From positions 118,443,801-118,507,800 of the forward strand of contig NC_084663.1 of assembly GCF_028389875.1 (NCBI RefSeq): a DNA stretch of 64,000 bases. Direction: 5' to 3'. Below the pieces are notes generated by a model that saw only the letters and a list, made by a program, of their open reading frames with translations, did not search any database and was not told the DNA's origin. Shown here piece after piece: positions 24,701 through 39,091 of this stretch. Source of the DNA: Rhea pennata. Taxonomy: Eukaryota; Chordata; Aves; Rheiformes; Rheidae. Each line of letters starts with the position of its first letter. Within the stretch, counting starts at the first letter, position 1. The translations under genes were made by a program, and so were the position numbers.

Positions 24701-26836
24701 CCTCGCATTTTCTTGCAGCCTACACTTGCAGTTCCATTACACCATTCAGTGAGAGCCAACTTTGATGTTACACTAAGGTACTCTTTTTGAATTACTGTAC
24801 TGGTCTGTACACATTGCAAAAGTGTATCAGTACTGAGGTTTTCGTGGTAAGCTGGGAGAGAAGTTAACAGCATGCTGCTAGCACTATCTAACCTCAGGTG
24901 TTTTATCCCAACATGGCTGTGGTTTGGTCTTCAAACAAGCCAAAGATAAGCAAATACCCTCCTATCTGATGTGACCCCTCTTGCATCATGTATATTTTAT
25001 GAGAGCAAACAGCTCTATGTAATGTTGTGATTCATACCTTACTGTTGAACATTAACAGGAATCACTTCATTAGAGCAGATGCTACAAGTGCTTTCTTTCC
25101 TCTCCAAAATGAATAACAAATAGGAATGACAATGAGGGAATTCCACTCAAAAATTGTTTTGGGTAAAGAGTGTCAACCCTCCGTACCACTAAACTAACAC
25201 CCAAAAGATCCTATATTGTTTTCACTCTAGTTCTTACAAGTAGAGAACCAGATAAAGATTGTTAAGGGTAGCTCTCAGTGGCACAAAGCAGCAGATCTAG
25301 AAGTTAGCTCTTCTGATTCATACTCCACATTTAATGGGGGATCATATCATCCTTGTCATTACAATCCTAAAGTTACACTCCCATAATTGTTCATTTGGTT
25401 TCTTCTTAAAATAATCTACGGACTACATTATTTTAAGATTCTCTGCAGGAGAATATTATCTCAGGGAAACATCTCATTGCAAAGGCATCCTGGAAAGAGG
25501 AGAAAAAGGCAAGAAACATCATTCACGTCACTAGTAGCATTACGCAAGTCAAATACTAAAAACAGTTGCACATAGTTCTCAGCTCCCTTGAGATCCGACA
25601 TTTAAATCTTGTATATAATTCCTGCAAGTCTTACAAAAGCATCTTAAAAAGATGCATGTCTGCAACAAAGTGATGAAGCACCAGATCCAAGTCATATACA
25701 TAAAGAATCCTAAGTCAATTACTCATTAGTATTTAGTATTCTAAATAATTTAAGAAATGAAAATAAGAGTAAGGAATCAGAGAGAAAATTTGAGTTAGAG
25801 ATTCACTGAGCTAAAGTTACTAATATGATTTCTGAAAAATTGTATTTAGGTCTCAAAACATATTTAGGAGAACTGTAAGGCTGAAACAAAATGTCATTTT
25901 GTTTTAAGATGGACTTCCAGGATCCTAAGATCCTGAAATGCCATTGAAACTCACTTCTCTTTTAAAGATTAGAAGTTTTTAAATTATGCGCAGCTTAAAG
26001 AGAAGGATGACATCATCATTCTACCAGCATTTCTTCCTTAAAATCTTATCCTGACTAAACTAAATTTGTAACTCAGAAAGGATTTGCCAGAGAAAGGCTC
26101 TTTAGGATTTAAATAATAATAAAAAAAAATGAGTAATTCTTTTTTTTTCTTAAGCCACAAAGTTGTATGGCCTTAGCAGACACAAGAGACTTGCATATTT
26201 TAGCAAGTGCAGTTGTCTGCATGAAGTGGTAGACACTGCTACTTTCCAAAGTGAAACCGTATCACCTGCTAACACGTACGGACACTGCACTGCATTTTGG
26301 TCTATTGGAAACAACTGTAGACCTGTGCCAATTCCTTCTTTTGTTGTAACTTTCTCAAATTTATTGCAATACAGTAGTATCATTCAGTAGTTCTGGGAAG
26401 CTACATTACCATTTCCCTTCATTCTGCCATGAATAATTCAGTTTGTTAGTTGGAGTTCTTTCTCAAGTTAATCCTTTGCAAAATCAGAAACAAGCTATTT
26501 TACTGCTTTCTCTCAGTGTACTCCTTGAGCACTATGATTGTGCAACCCTCTGGACATCTTTCAGAAATTACTTGTGATGAACACAATAATTAGGTCTATT
26601 GTGAGCTGTATGGCTGAAAAATATAGTGACATACTCCTGTTTTAAATTGTTTTTGATAAGAGTTTAGCACACAAACTATTTATCTAGGAAGTAGAAATCA
26701 CCTCCTGTTGCCAGCTCGGGGCCTACGGGCATGTAACACCTTTCAGAGTTGTGGAACTGGAAGAGAGAGAGCACAAAAACACATTGGTTACTGTCATCTG
26801 CCAATTTCTGAATAAAAAACACAGCATAAAACATAG
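18731..26836. other. Intergenic, no gene seen
   Basis: AT-rich sequence with only short chance frames. Small-scale features are a C10 run followed by A13 (23,110-23,132), a GGTAGGTAGGTAAGG microrepeat near 21,639 and a GAGCTAG/CTAGCTC inverted pair near 24,320-24,345. No exon, RNA gene or recognisable transposon was found. Confidence 0.55.
23110..23132 (+). repeat. C10-A13 homopolymer junction
   Basis: Ten C followed directly by thirteen A. A simple low-complexity tract, prone to length error in sequencing. Confidence 0.9.
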
Positions 26837-27330
26837 CAATTCTGGATCAGAACAAAGATCTCGTCCCAATGTCCAGTCTCTTGACAGCAGCCAGTACCCA
26901 AACTCAAGGGAAAAGCCTAATAACATAAGCATGATGTCCTTGCTCCATTTCGCATCCAGGCCTTTGGCTCTGATCCATGACTCATCCCTTTTAAAAAACA
27001 TTCATTCTTTTGGCCTCCAGGACATCTGTGGCAATAAGCTCAATAAACTCATTACACACTACTGCAAAAAAGTTTTCCCTTTTGTTTTTTCCATATAATC
27101 CCACTAGGTACCCCTTACTGCTTGTGTTTTGAGAAAGAATAAATAATATTTCTCCATGTGCCTTTCCCATACTGATCACGATTTTATAGTCTCTTATCAT
27201 AACCCTTTCCTAACTTACCTGTCTGTTTTCCCAGACTTATGAAACCCGGTCTGTTTAAACTCACTTTTTCAGGGACCATTTCAGTCTCTGCCTTTCTCTT
27301 AACCTTTATAGTTCTTGCTATATTCAACAT
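26837..27330. mobile_element. Ancient amniote interspersed repeat, CR1/L3-like
   Basis: Blocks match, in order, a dispersed repeat I recall as common in reptile and bird genomes: 'CTGGATCAGAACAAAG', 'CAGTCTCTTGACAGCAGCCA', then 'CATCTGTGGCAATAAGCTC', 'TTTTCCCTTTTGTTTTTT', 'GATTTTATAGTCTCTTATCA' and a tail resembling 'CCAGACTTATGAAACCCGGT'. The copy is strongly diverged. The family name is uncertain; a CR1/L3-type LINE end is my best guess, from memory and without alignment. Confidence 0.5.
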
Positions 27331-30300
27331 GGGATAACCAGATTGGCATGTGTTATATTATTTATATTGTATTACCTTATATTCTCCATTCCTCCAGGCT
27401 GTTACATATGCAGCTGTATCTTTCAGCACTGCCAGCTTCATTGGTGCAGTGCTTTGACTGAGTCGTCTCCTAGAGATGAATCTGGACTACAGCATCCACA
27501 CTGACTTGAAACTCCCTAAAATCTTATAGGTTTTGGATCCAGAGTCCTTATTTGCATTTCTCTCTGCTGAGCCCTTTTATTTTTGAAGGCTGTTCTAACA
27601 TCTCTGCGGACCTATATATAGATTCCTCACACCTTCCGACTAAACGTATGACCCTGTACATATTGTGCATGAAGTATGAACTTTCTAAGTGACATAGTGC
27701 AGTCCTATTCTACCGAGTCTGGCATCATACCCTGTCCTTCTGGTCAAAAGGCTGTGCTTTTTTGTGCAAAAACTGTCATCATCTGTAATTCACGTCACTG
27801 AGTCCTCAGTTGCATGTGATAACAGAAAAGAGAAAAATGCCTCTTTGTACATTTATTGTTCTACTGATGGGTGACAAAAAATAAAACAAAACATTCCTGA
27901 ATACTCTCACATAGGATTTACAAGAAGACAATAATAACTGTCTGTGGATAATAATTAAACAAAACCTGCAAAACTTTTGAGGATAGAAGGCTGTCATAGC
28001 TTGTCTTTAATTTTGCTCATGCTGTTGCATAGCTGTATTAGCTAATTGTGCTATGGACTTAGACAGGAATCTACAATGTGCCATTAATTTGGCAACTGTG
28101 GAAACGTGACAATCAGAGTTCCCCTCAAACACAGCAGGTACAGGGCTGAAGACCTGAAGTCACAGGTTGCAAGTAAATCACACTGAACTTTGCCCAGCAC
28201 AAGTGGGAGCATGCACCTGCATACAGGAGAGAGCCCTCACCACAGACATGGCGCTAAAATGAAATTATTCCCTAGGCAGCAAAATTAAGAGAGTCTCATT
28301 CTCTATAGGTTTACATCCGTCATTCCCACCCTCTCCTTACCCCCTGCAGTGCACGGTGCTCTCCCTTTGGCCCTCAAAACCTCCTCCTCATGCAGCTGCC
28401 CCCTCTTGCCCTCCCTTACCTCAGGCTCAGCTGGAAGTAGGCTGCGCTGCTGCAAGCTCAGAGCTGGCAGCCATGGCTCCTCTGCAGCATGCACCACCAT
28501 GGCCCCATCAGGCACCCCACTGAGACCCCAAAGCCCCTGCAAGGGTCCTATGCCTCTGCCTAACATTGCTTGCAGCTGGCCAGCAGACCCAAGTGTTTTA
28601 AGAAAGAGCTGACACACAATTGCCTCATTGCCACAGGAAGCTCAAATAAAAAATATAGCATTTTATGGCATTATGAGCAGCCTTTGCTCCAGCAAAATAT
28701 AAAACTGTAATTTAAATGGCTCATCCACCAGTGTGTTTGGGTTTTTACTGAAGCACCAAGGGAGCAGGGCAGCAAGTGTGTCCTTGTACCCCAGCTCACA
28801 GAGAGGGTCTCCAGGGAACACCATGCCTTGTGTTGGTAGAAGCAGTTGCAGTTGGAGGACAGCTTGCACCCGATGCCTGCCCATTGGAGCCCTGCAGCCT
28901 CTGGAGACCCCAGAACACACTGCCAGCACCCTGCACACCTTCCTGAACTCTCTGAGGAGTAGGCACAACCTCAGCGGCTTTTTCACTCCTGCACCCTAAC
29001 CTGGGAGGGGACTCAGCCCACTTGTGGCCCACTGCACACCCTCCCAGAAACCCAAGCGACCCCAGTAGGCCCCCAATACCTATTTCAGCTGACCAAACCT
29101 CCAGCGGGACAACATGAGCATTCATCTGACCTCTCTTGGACAACAACAGTCCCACAATGAGTCAGTACAGAACCCATAATCCTCCACAAAGGGAAAGTTA
29201 CTTGATTCACTTTTGATACAAAATGAAACGCACCAGTATCACTTGCAAAAAAGCTATCCCTTCCACCCCGTGGGATTACAGTCCATTTCTAAGGGTGTGC
29301 TGACACTACTGTTTCCTCCATTCTCTCACATCGGGCTTTACTTAGCATTAGAGAAAACCCAACTCTGTGGACTTAAACCATGGTGTTAATATAATGTGCT
29401 ATCTATCCTTAGTCCTGGTGATCAGAAAGCACATGGGCAGAGGGGCCAAGAGCAATAATACACTTGTACAATTGCATAAGAGAAAGGTGATTTACTGCAA
29501 AGCAATCACTGAGGAAATTTTTTTCAGAAAGAATACATCAGGAGAAATACATGTCTACATACAAATGCAGATGAAATGCAACAGCCACAGTTATCATTCA
29601 GAGTATCGCAGCTTGCCAACAAGCAAAACCACAATAAATGGCTAATAAAAATGAATCTCTACAAAGCATAAAAAAAAATGTACATTACCATTATGTTGTG
29701 GTTTATTCTCAGACAATACTGCAAAATAACAGTAAAGTTTTACTTCCTGTCATTTAAAGAAAAAGAAACCCAAACACCAAGAATTCTTCAGGCCAAGGAA
29801 TGCAGACATACATCATGTCTGTGAGAATCATAAAAAGATCAAATGTAATATTTTCTTTCAGTGCAGACAACTGCTTTGAGATTTTCCATTCAGACAGCCT
29901 TGAAAACCGCCTCCAGCATTTGCCAATTACTACTGACAAATACCATTTGGTAGTGAGTGATGTTTTAAGTGAAATAAAACAGTGAAGAAAACTGAACATG
30001 ATGAAAGGATTTTTTTCTTCCTCTGAAGTGACTGTAAGTTATATATTCACAAGGTAGGGCTTACACTTCCTGCCAGTGACAAATTCCATGTGATGTTGAG
30101 CGCTGAGGTGAAGTTTGTTTGACAGTAATAGGAAAGGAAGACAAAACTCATTTTCATGTTCTTTAAAGCAGTCAGATATTTTTCAGCTATAAACCAAGGA
30201 AGAGTTGCTAATACCTCTGTTTCACATCATTCTTCAAAATTTAAGTGCATTAATGGAGAGAATGATTCTCCAATATTAGAGCAGTCAGAATGCAAAGAAG

Positions 30301-30521
30301 GTGTACAGCGGATTTTTCTATCAGGAGCACTTGATTTACATACAAACAGCAATCTGCATTAGTAACAACTATAGCATATACTATATTTTTAATAATATTT
30401 CTCAGTAACGGAAAGCCTTTCAGACAGGTAAGAAAAGTTCAAGTTGTACGACTGGAAGAGGTGTTTAAACAACGATTTAAATAACTCACTATTAGTAATC
30501 TTTTGACCTTTTTTCTTTCTT

Positions 30522-30546
30522 AAAAAAAAAAAAAAAAAAAAAAAAA
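30522..30546 (+). repeat. Poly(A) tract, A25
   Basis: Uninterrupted run of 25 A, preceded by a T/C-rich stretch. No retroposed body or target duplication recognised. Confidence 0.9.
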
Positions 30547-31289
30547 GAATTGTGGTCCATTTAGCTCTACATTTACTACCTAAGGCTGTCAAGAGTATTT
30601 GTCTCTTGTATGATGATATCCGCTCACCACACAATCTCTAACTTCACAGCCCCCACAGAGGCAGACAAGCATTTGTAAGGAAGGAACTATGGAAAGGAGA
30701 AACCAAAGCCCAGACCCTCAAAGGTATCCCCACTGCAATCTCTTCTCAGCCCAGGCTCACACAGCAGCCCAGCTGTTGCAGATTCAGACAGAGCAGGCAG
30801 CTGAGCACACAACCCTCAAGGTCCATGTACCAACAATCAGTCCATCCCACATTACAGTGCTGCTTGGTGTCCCTGGGGCACTGAGTTACAGGAAATCTGT
30901 CTCTTCCTACCAAGTAGCTCTTTGTGGGTCTTTTTCTTTTGAAATTAGCACCTTTTTCTAACTTGCACAATGCTGCATAACTGCAACAGCTGTTTTCTGA
31001 ATTATCTAAGTAACATTCATATTTCCCCTCTACTTGACATTCAACAGTTGCATCTTCTTGTTGACTTCAATTCAAATATTACTTTTGTCTAGAACCAGTG
31101 GAGAAATTAATGAAAAAAAATCATGAGAGTGTGGATACATTAAGAACATTTTTGTCTGCTGTATCATTTTGTAATGGTCTGGGGTTTCTTTGTTTCACAG
31201 TTCTCTACATGTTTTCTTTAACAAAAACATTTTATTTTGAAATTAGGAATATAAATTCAGCCCATTGTTTTTCCACTGCTGCATCCCAC

Positions 31290-31340
31290 TTTTCTTTTTT
31301 TTTTTTTTTCCTTTTTTTTTTCTTTTTTCTTTTTTTTTTT
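31290..31340 (+). repeat. T-rich pyrimidine tract
   Basis: About 51 bases of nearly pure T with a few C, ending directly in AG then GTAAAT at 31,341-31,348. It reads as a splice acceptor joined to a splice donor (see findings), but no transcript is known here. Confidence 0.85.
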
Positions 31341-34300
31341 AGGTAAATGGAGTCGGAGGTTATCGTCATCAGGTAACTCCCCCAAGAACTTTGAAAAATG
31401 TGTTAATAAAAGTAGTCAATGTGACATGAGTTTCCACATACTTTTGATGTTACAGCTAAAAACTGAGCAGGGATAGATATTTCCCAAGACTTCAAGGAAG
31501 AAATCTTACCCTGGGCATATCTCCACAGAGGAATGCAAAGGCATAAACCAGGGACTCACACTACAGGGAGTCCCACAAGCATGAATGTGGCAGCCTTGTT
31601 ATACACACTGCACAGATGGCTAGACCATGTATAGGTGATCTAGAGCTGCTCAGCTGTGCATAGGTGCAGATCTACTGCCTGGCACACATACATTCAGTCC
31701 AGTATGTGCAAGTCTGACTGGACATAAAGAACCTCTGCTGCACCATTTGACCACCTACATGCAGCCGGTGTGGCTCATCTTTGTCACTACTGCTCCAAAG
31801 GACCTCTTTGGCACCTGGAAATCTTAGGGGAAAGAAAAGATCAAATTCTTTCTCCACTTGAACAACATTCCTTTCCAGAAAAACTCAGACATATGTCAGC
31901 CAAAACTTGGCATTTCAGCTGTGCCAGGTGCTTTTACTCTACGTTAGAAGATTAAGAGCTACCTCAAGAATGAGTAGACTGTAGTGGTGCAAACCTTGTA
32001 GGCTGCACGACTTCCACCCACATGAAAGAATTCCACTCACAGGATGTTAGCCCAGTTACAACTCAAACATAAGGTGCTTCAATAGAGCCAAGACTGGAAT
32101 ATCTGCTTGCAGGCTGAACTGTACCATATCTGGCCACCTCTAACTCAATCTGGCCAGACTGCACAAAGGGGAGTTTGACCTCACAGACACACATTCAGCT
32201 TTCCCCAAGTACAAGAGCTCAGCCTACACTCTAGCATTTCCAGTGCAAATAGTAGCTTGGTAGGGTCACACTGTCTGATCCTCCTACTAGGCTGCAGTAA
32301 GTTCCCTATAATTGCAACACATTTCATTCTTTTCCTGAAAATACGGAAATAAAGCTTGAACCCACACAAACCAATTGATTTCTCTCAGTAGGCTTTGGAC
32401 CACGGCTATGCCTAATGAATCCCTGGAGCCAGGTATCAAAGGTGAGGTGTAACTCCATTCAAGGCAGTGGAGTTAAATCAGCATAGAATGACATGAGAAG
32501 AACTGATTTTTCACAGATTTCGCAAGAAGAAGCCAGAGACAGAGACAATGTTAAGTTTCATGAAGTTCAGCTCAGACCAAAAATTTGCTGTGTTCATCAG
32601 GGCTAGGGCCACGTACACACGGTTTTGTAACTACCTATAGAGCGAATGGCTATTCACAAAGCAAGAGACCTAATCAGAAGGGATATAAGCACCTTCCATT
32701 GCAATCATTGCCAAAAGAGTTAGACTGAAGATCAGGTTCAACACACACGTGTCATTTTACCTGGTGTGATTTTAGCCTGGCTTTGAATTTGGAAACAAAT
32801 CTCTATGCATCAAAATATCTTACTCTCTCCTTCTCTCCTATATTTTCTAAACACAGTAGCCAATTTCTACCAAATATAGAAAGGCTCCATCCTCACTGTC
32901 TTTGTGAATGCTGCTAACCGTATGCTCAAAGCCCAGCTCTCTGACCATCCACACTATCTCAGCCTTGGAGTGTACTCAAAGCGGTTATCATGAGAGCACT
33001 CCATTTGAAATGCCAGAGGAAATTTGGAGATTGCTCATTCCCCTCTGTTTCCTCAAACACACTCTCCAACACACACTCCCTTTCACACCGGACAGCTCCA
33101 CACCCAAGAGCATTTCAGACAGAGCAGATCAATCACCAACTCCCATCCGACACAACCTTGCCAGTGAACAATTGTGAGAAGCATTGCACATGTCTCCATG
33201 GCACACAGGCTCACCACACCGCCATACCAGAAACAGCATACCTTATAAGAGGGATTTCCCACCAAGCAATACAGAGAAATCCATGCCCATCTCCACGAGC
33301 ATGATAGCATGGAGCTGAGAGCCATCCAGATGGACCAGTGTAGTTAAAGGACTCCATCTATCATAGCAGCTCTGGCTCAAACTGCATTTGTCTTTTCTCC
33401 CCTGGAGGCCCCCACTCTGACACCGCAGACTAAATGTCAAACCAAAGTTACCCAGTTAGATAATCCAAATACCTTTAGCCATTACCCTCATGAAGTTAGG
33501 ATGGCACAAGCTAGCCACAGAACAGCACAGTTACACACATTCACCTGATGCTATATTATTTTCTGATGGTTACTGTCCCAGGCAGTATGCTTGGGTTTAC
33601 TCCATCACCTTCCTACCCTCTTCCAAATCTGCACAAAAATGGCCACCCTGACCTCCACACTATTTTTGAAAGGGCTATCCAGAGTTATCCACACAAACTT
33701 ACAGGCAGAGAAAAGACAAAAGGGAGTGTGTATTCTTTGTTAGTGTATCAAACATCCTCTTTCCTGCAGGGCCCAATGTCCTTACCTGTTCTAGCCTCTA
33801 CCCTTCCTGTCCTAGCCTACACTTCTCCGTCTGCCTCCAAAGCTCAGTCCAAATCATGCTCCTAGGAGGCCATTAGGAGGCAGGGTAAAATACTTTCTCC
33901 CATGACTGTTCTTTCTCCAATGAGTGTTTTCCCACTCTCAAGCCAAGCACTAGTTAGCCCAGCATCTAAGCACTCATCAGAAAGTTCAGAAGAGCGTGAG
34001 TCATCTTGGGATGGCATGGGCCCTTCTGACCTCTCTCCAACATCCTCTGAAAGCCAATCTACCCAAACCCAAGCATCTCTGCCTATGTAAAGTTCATCTT
34101 CTGGGGAGAACACACAAATTCATGGGCACTCTCCTGCTTCAAAGAGGGTTTCTTAAGGACAGAGATACAAGTTCTGGGAAGCTGGGCCAGGCAGGGTAAT
34201 ACAGACAGGCATGGCACCGGCCTCATGCTGAGAACGTCCCTCTGTCCTCTCTCTAGTCATCATTGCCTGCCAAGGGTCAAAAGTACCAAACTGCTACCGC

Positions 34301-37300
34301 CAGCTCCTTCTAGAGCAGACCCAGCAGGAGGGAGCTACTAAAATAGCACATTCAGTGCCTGCTGGATGTATCTGCAGAGATGCAGTGCTCATGTACCAGT
34401 TTGTTCAGCCCAACTCTAACATCCTAGGGGATAGGTAAAGCATTGAAAACACACCTGTCCCTTGCAGACATGGAACAAGCACAGATACAGACAAAGAGGA
34501 AGAAAAATCTTACACAAGAAGTGCACAGCCTCCTGACATGCACTAGGGCCAAGCCACTTCAGTGGTGTTAGCATGCCATGGCATGCTTCTGCTGTGGAGA
34601 GAGAAGAAAAGAGCAGAGGAACAAGAGAGGGAACTTCACGATAAACTACTAGCTTTGCAAGCAGCAGATCCCTCCATTTCTCTTCTTTTTTGCTACGTGA
34701 AAAGTGGGACAGTCTGAAGGTGCTCTAAGGATGTGCAGTGTAGACATGCACTGGTTGCTTCAGAGGCCCCTGAGAGCTCCTGAGCAAGGCAACAAGCATG
34801 TATCAAAAGTAATAAAGAGTCACATATAATCACAAAAATGGGAGGCAAAGAGACCCTCAGCAAGGGAAAGGGTCAAATATAAGCTTATACTATTAGACAC
34901 TCGAGAATTCACACAAGGTAGAGCCCACAAAATCACCACACAAAGAGGAGATGTTTCAATCAGAGGTCATTCAGCCACATCAAAGGACATTATTGAAAGA
35001 GATCTGTGCAAAAGCTGAATCTGGCCCCTAATCTCTGAAGGAAAAAACAAGTGAGCAGACAGCTCTCAATTACAACCCCACTAGCTAAACCATTAGGGTT
35101 GAATCAATGTAACACAAATGATTTGACCCGTGAGTTGTATCTCAGGTGGTAGTTTCAGAAGAGAACATGCTTTAACCTGAAAAAGGAGCAACTCCAACAG
35201 AGTCAAAATACAATAAAAAATGGAAAGATAAAAGATTGTAAGTCTCACTTGAACCCAGAAGAAAGAAAAATACCCTTTGAACTATTTATCTAAAACAATA
35301 ATTCTTAATCCATTGAAAACAACACGTTTTTACCATTAAAATTATAGAATACAGCAAATAGGATTACAATTGCAGGTGACACACTGTTATTTCTTCTCTG
35401 TAGTACAGTTGCATCATCTAGTGGACAAGACAGAGACTGCACTAGTTTTACACCAGTTTTACACAATTTAGTTCCAGGCTTATTAAGTGTGTTTGCATTT
35501 GCACTCAATATAGCTTGTTGTGGTGTCTTTTAAAACTTGATTCTGGCATTAAAGATGTCTTCAAAAACATTCAGAAGTGAAACATGGAAATTAATTTTTT
35601 CTTTCCACTACAACATGCAATAGACTAGTATCACTTCAGCTTTGTTATAGATAAAAATAAAATCAAGGTCTTCTGGATAATTTCAGTCTCTGAGTTGTAA
35701 TTTCTCTGCTTTTATACTGGAATGATAAAAATCATGAATTTCACATGGTTCAAAACCAATTGCTGGTCCAAACTGGTATGGAAAATGATGCAAAAATTGT
35801 AAATCTTTTAACAGCATTAGTTTATATTCATTGTGTAACGAAACTATTAGCTATGTTGAGACTATTTCCTGCAGTCCTAGAGTTCAACATCTTCATCCCT
35901 ATAGTCACAGATGCAGTGAGTGCATACCGTCACTTCAAATTATGCCAAATTTTGGCATTTTTAACAGATAACATTTACCTTCTGGGAGGGGAGTTACATA
36001 CCCTGAGAAAAATCATTTTTAAAAGCTCTTTCTTTGGGAATGTCATCTTTGAAATGTTTTCATAGTGTACCTAAAAGCTTTAATTAGCAGGGTATGAGAG
36101 TTGATACTCCCTTATCTTGTCCTGAACAGACAGGTCTAAAGGCACTTAGCAAAGACGAATGACCTCCACACAGTATAGCTGAAGAAAACTGTAAACTAGA
36201 AGCCACTCTCTGTAGGAGATCAAAGAAAATCCATACCATATTTACATAAATTGACACAGGAAAGATATTATCACAGAGTTTCATGTTTATCATTTTTCAG
36301 TGACTTCAGACTGAACTAGATTCTTTCCTCACCATCCCCCCAAAAATCAAACCTTTATTTCTCATACTCTCATCACAAAGAATAAAACTTCTTCCATTGA
36401 ACCTATCCAAACCCACTGTCTTCACTGCAGTCACAGGACACAGTCTTACTTTTGCTCTTGCTGAATAATATTGCAGATACACAAGCCAGAAGAGAATCTA
36501 GTTCACTGCCATAGTCTACACTAATTTTTGCATTGCTTATGGTAAAAATCTGTGGTTTTATTCTTAGTATTGCTGAAGTTTGCGGATCTGATTTGAAAGG
36601 AGGATAGAAAACGGGAAATACCACAGTCTTTCCACAGTAGGATCACGGCTAAATCCTTTTTCAAACTAACAGATATCCAGAGCCAAATGTTTACAGCAAG
36701 TCACTAAAGCTAAAACGCGTAAGTTATTAGAAGCTTAAAAGAGCTCTCAAGTGGAGACTAAGAATAAGCATCTTCACTCTGAAAACTACATTTAGTGTTC
36801 TCCAAGACAGTTAGAGAACACTCCCAACACAGTCACTTCCTCAGGCAACAAGCTCTTAGACCAACTTAGAATGCCCTATTTTGCACATAATTTAGGTTTG
36901 ATTCAAAAAAGAATTTAAGTTTTGATGATCAGCCATATATATAAATGCTGAATCATGACCTATATTATACTTGTTTATTCCTGTTAAAAATACATTGCTA
37001 TTGATAAGTGTTATAAAAGCACCAGTCCCAATTCCCTAATTCATTCAGGCAGGATTTTGCCTTTGACAGGAAACATATGGCTGTATTCTGAATACTTGCT
37101 GTAATGCTTAAGGTAAAGCTAGAGGCTTACTGCAGTGTTTATATTCAAGAGACAGACAAGCAATTCAGACTGCCTACTAACCTGCACTGCCAGATCCCCT
37201 TCCTACAGTCCCTTGAGGGAGTGCAAGAGTTACAGAAATTGAAACTGTATTTAAACTAGCTGATATAAATATGTAGCCTATACTGAAGTATTAAAGCAAA

Positions 37301-38615
37301 TAAACTTCTGTCAAACTAGTAACCATTTTGCAAGATCCATCATACAGAGGTTGTTCTTATAAAAGTCACCTCCAGAAAAAAATTAAAACCCACTTTTCTT
37401 CCTTAATTATAGTACCATCTCATCACAGAATGGTCTCACAGCCTCTAAAGAAAAAAACACCGTTCAGTGTTCCAAACACACAGAACTGGATGCTCATCTG
37501 GGTTAAGTCAGCATGACCCTACTGGCTACTGTGGGACTACGCAGATTTACTGTAGCTGAGGATCATATCTTCTTGTTTTTAGAGAATGTAGAAGATCTTA
37601 TTAAATGAACCTAAAAGGGCAACCAGCCTAACAGTAATCATTAAAACTGCAGTACATGTTCAAAGGAAGAGTGTCTCTAGCCCTGTATCCTGTTTCCAAC
37701 AGTCTCAACAAACACCTTGAAAAAAGCAAGCACAGGTCAAGCAAATACAGCATTTACCACTAGTGCCCTTCCAGCCTCCAAGTATTTTGAGAGCAGAGAA
37801 CATCCTAAGACCAAAGTAGTTTGTCCGGTTGGTAACTGTAAAAAAAAAAATGTCCTTTATCATTTATATAGCTTCAAGGTGAAACTATACAAAATTTTTG
37901 CATCCATATCCAATCCATTAGCGATTTCAACACTTCTGAACACAGCTTCTCCAAGCTACTGAACTGTAGCCATGCTCATTGGTACATAAGGTCCCTTACA
38001 TGAGCTGATGAGGATTGCCCTTGGTGAGACTAGTATAGATTGCATGCCCACAGCCAGTCATCTCATCCCCTGGCCCAGGAAGTACTTCTGAATAGGATCG
38101 ACCAGGGTAAAATAAGGCAGATGCAAGTGATTTGCAGGGGTTAAACCCACAATTTAAGCAAATGTGAAACTTAAATTGGTTCAAATGATGTAATATATGT
38201 ACTTCTAGCTCCTTGAAGCACTCTAGTTCATTTCCCAATCCATTCACCCTGCCCTCTACTCTGATATGTAGTATAACCACTCACTCTCAGCATCTCTGCA
38301 TGAATGATACAGACTGTCTAAGACCACCAAAGAACCTCAGTGCACTAGGGTAAACATGGTGGAAAATACCTTATTTTCAGAACTTCTGAATTCTGATGAA
38401 GAGGTTACAAGACTAGTATCTCAAAACCAGGAACTTCTGCTTTTTGGTGGCATGGAAACCAAGTAATAGCAAACAGCTATAACTCTCTGTTCCCCCAGCA
38501 TTTTGAACCAAAATACATCCTTACAGGGAAGGAAAATCCCTTTTCAGACTTCCAGGATCTGGAACTGTGAAGGGATAGCAAGAAAAACAAAAAGGGAGAT
38601 AAGCTGAAGAGCTTT

Positions 38616-38655
38616 CACATGCCTCAAATCAATAGCACATGCCTCAAATCAATAG
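38616..38655 (+). repeat. Two-copy 20-base tandem repeat
   Basis: The unit CACATGCCTCAAATCAATAG occurs twice head to tail with no mismatch, then degenerates into AGCACA words. The exact match suggests a recent slippage event. Confidence 0.95.
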
Positions 38656-38874
38656 CACAAGATAGCACAGGAACAGATGTCCTCAACAGGACAGGGATAC
38701 TGGTGAAATGGAGGAGCAACCTCTGGAGATGAGGCACACACAGATGATTTGCTTTAAAAAATGCTTCACATGGTCATATAGTCTTATGCAGACTCTCAGT
38801 AACTACATTTTGCAAACAGCAGTGAACAAAAGAGAGGTATCCAAATACACACTTCCTGTCCTAAATAGAACAAC

Positions 38875-38909
38875 AGGAAAAAAAGGGGGGAGGGAAAGGA
38901 AAGGAAAAG
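38875..38909 (+). repeat. 35-base pure purine run
   Basis: Only A and G over 35 bases, including G6 and repeated GGAAA words. Low-complexity polypurine tract capable of triplex-type structure. Confidence 0.85.
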
Positions 38910-39091
38910 CTTCGGAATCCTCAAATCCAAGCAAGTTTCCACAGGAACATTCTTGTTTACTAGGCACAAGAGAAAGTCAGAAATTGTATTTGGGTTTGAA
39001 TATTTCTTAACAGCTTTATCTTGTTGCACTTTTTTTTCTTTAAATGATGTCATTACCTAAAATGCTTTCACTGTGGTATTCAATTCTATTT

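Larger units (their letters stand above)
27331..39091. other. Intergenic, no gene seen
   Basis: No recognisable coding exon or RNA gene. The block 28,300-29,150 is GC-richer but poor in CG and carries overlapping frames of 87-119 codons on both strands, none like a known protein. Simple tracts are an A25 run (30,522-30,546), a T-rich tract (31,290-31,340), a 20-base tandem duplication (38,616-38,655) and a purine run (38,875-38,909). Confidence 0.55.

Noticed and set aside
28300-29155. GC-rich stretch with overlapping 87-119 codon frames
   Set aside because: Frames occur on both strands, none resembles a protein, CG dinucleotides are sparse, and no splice-consistent exon set could be built.
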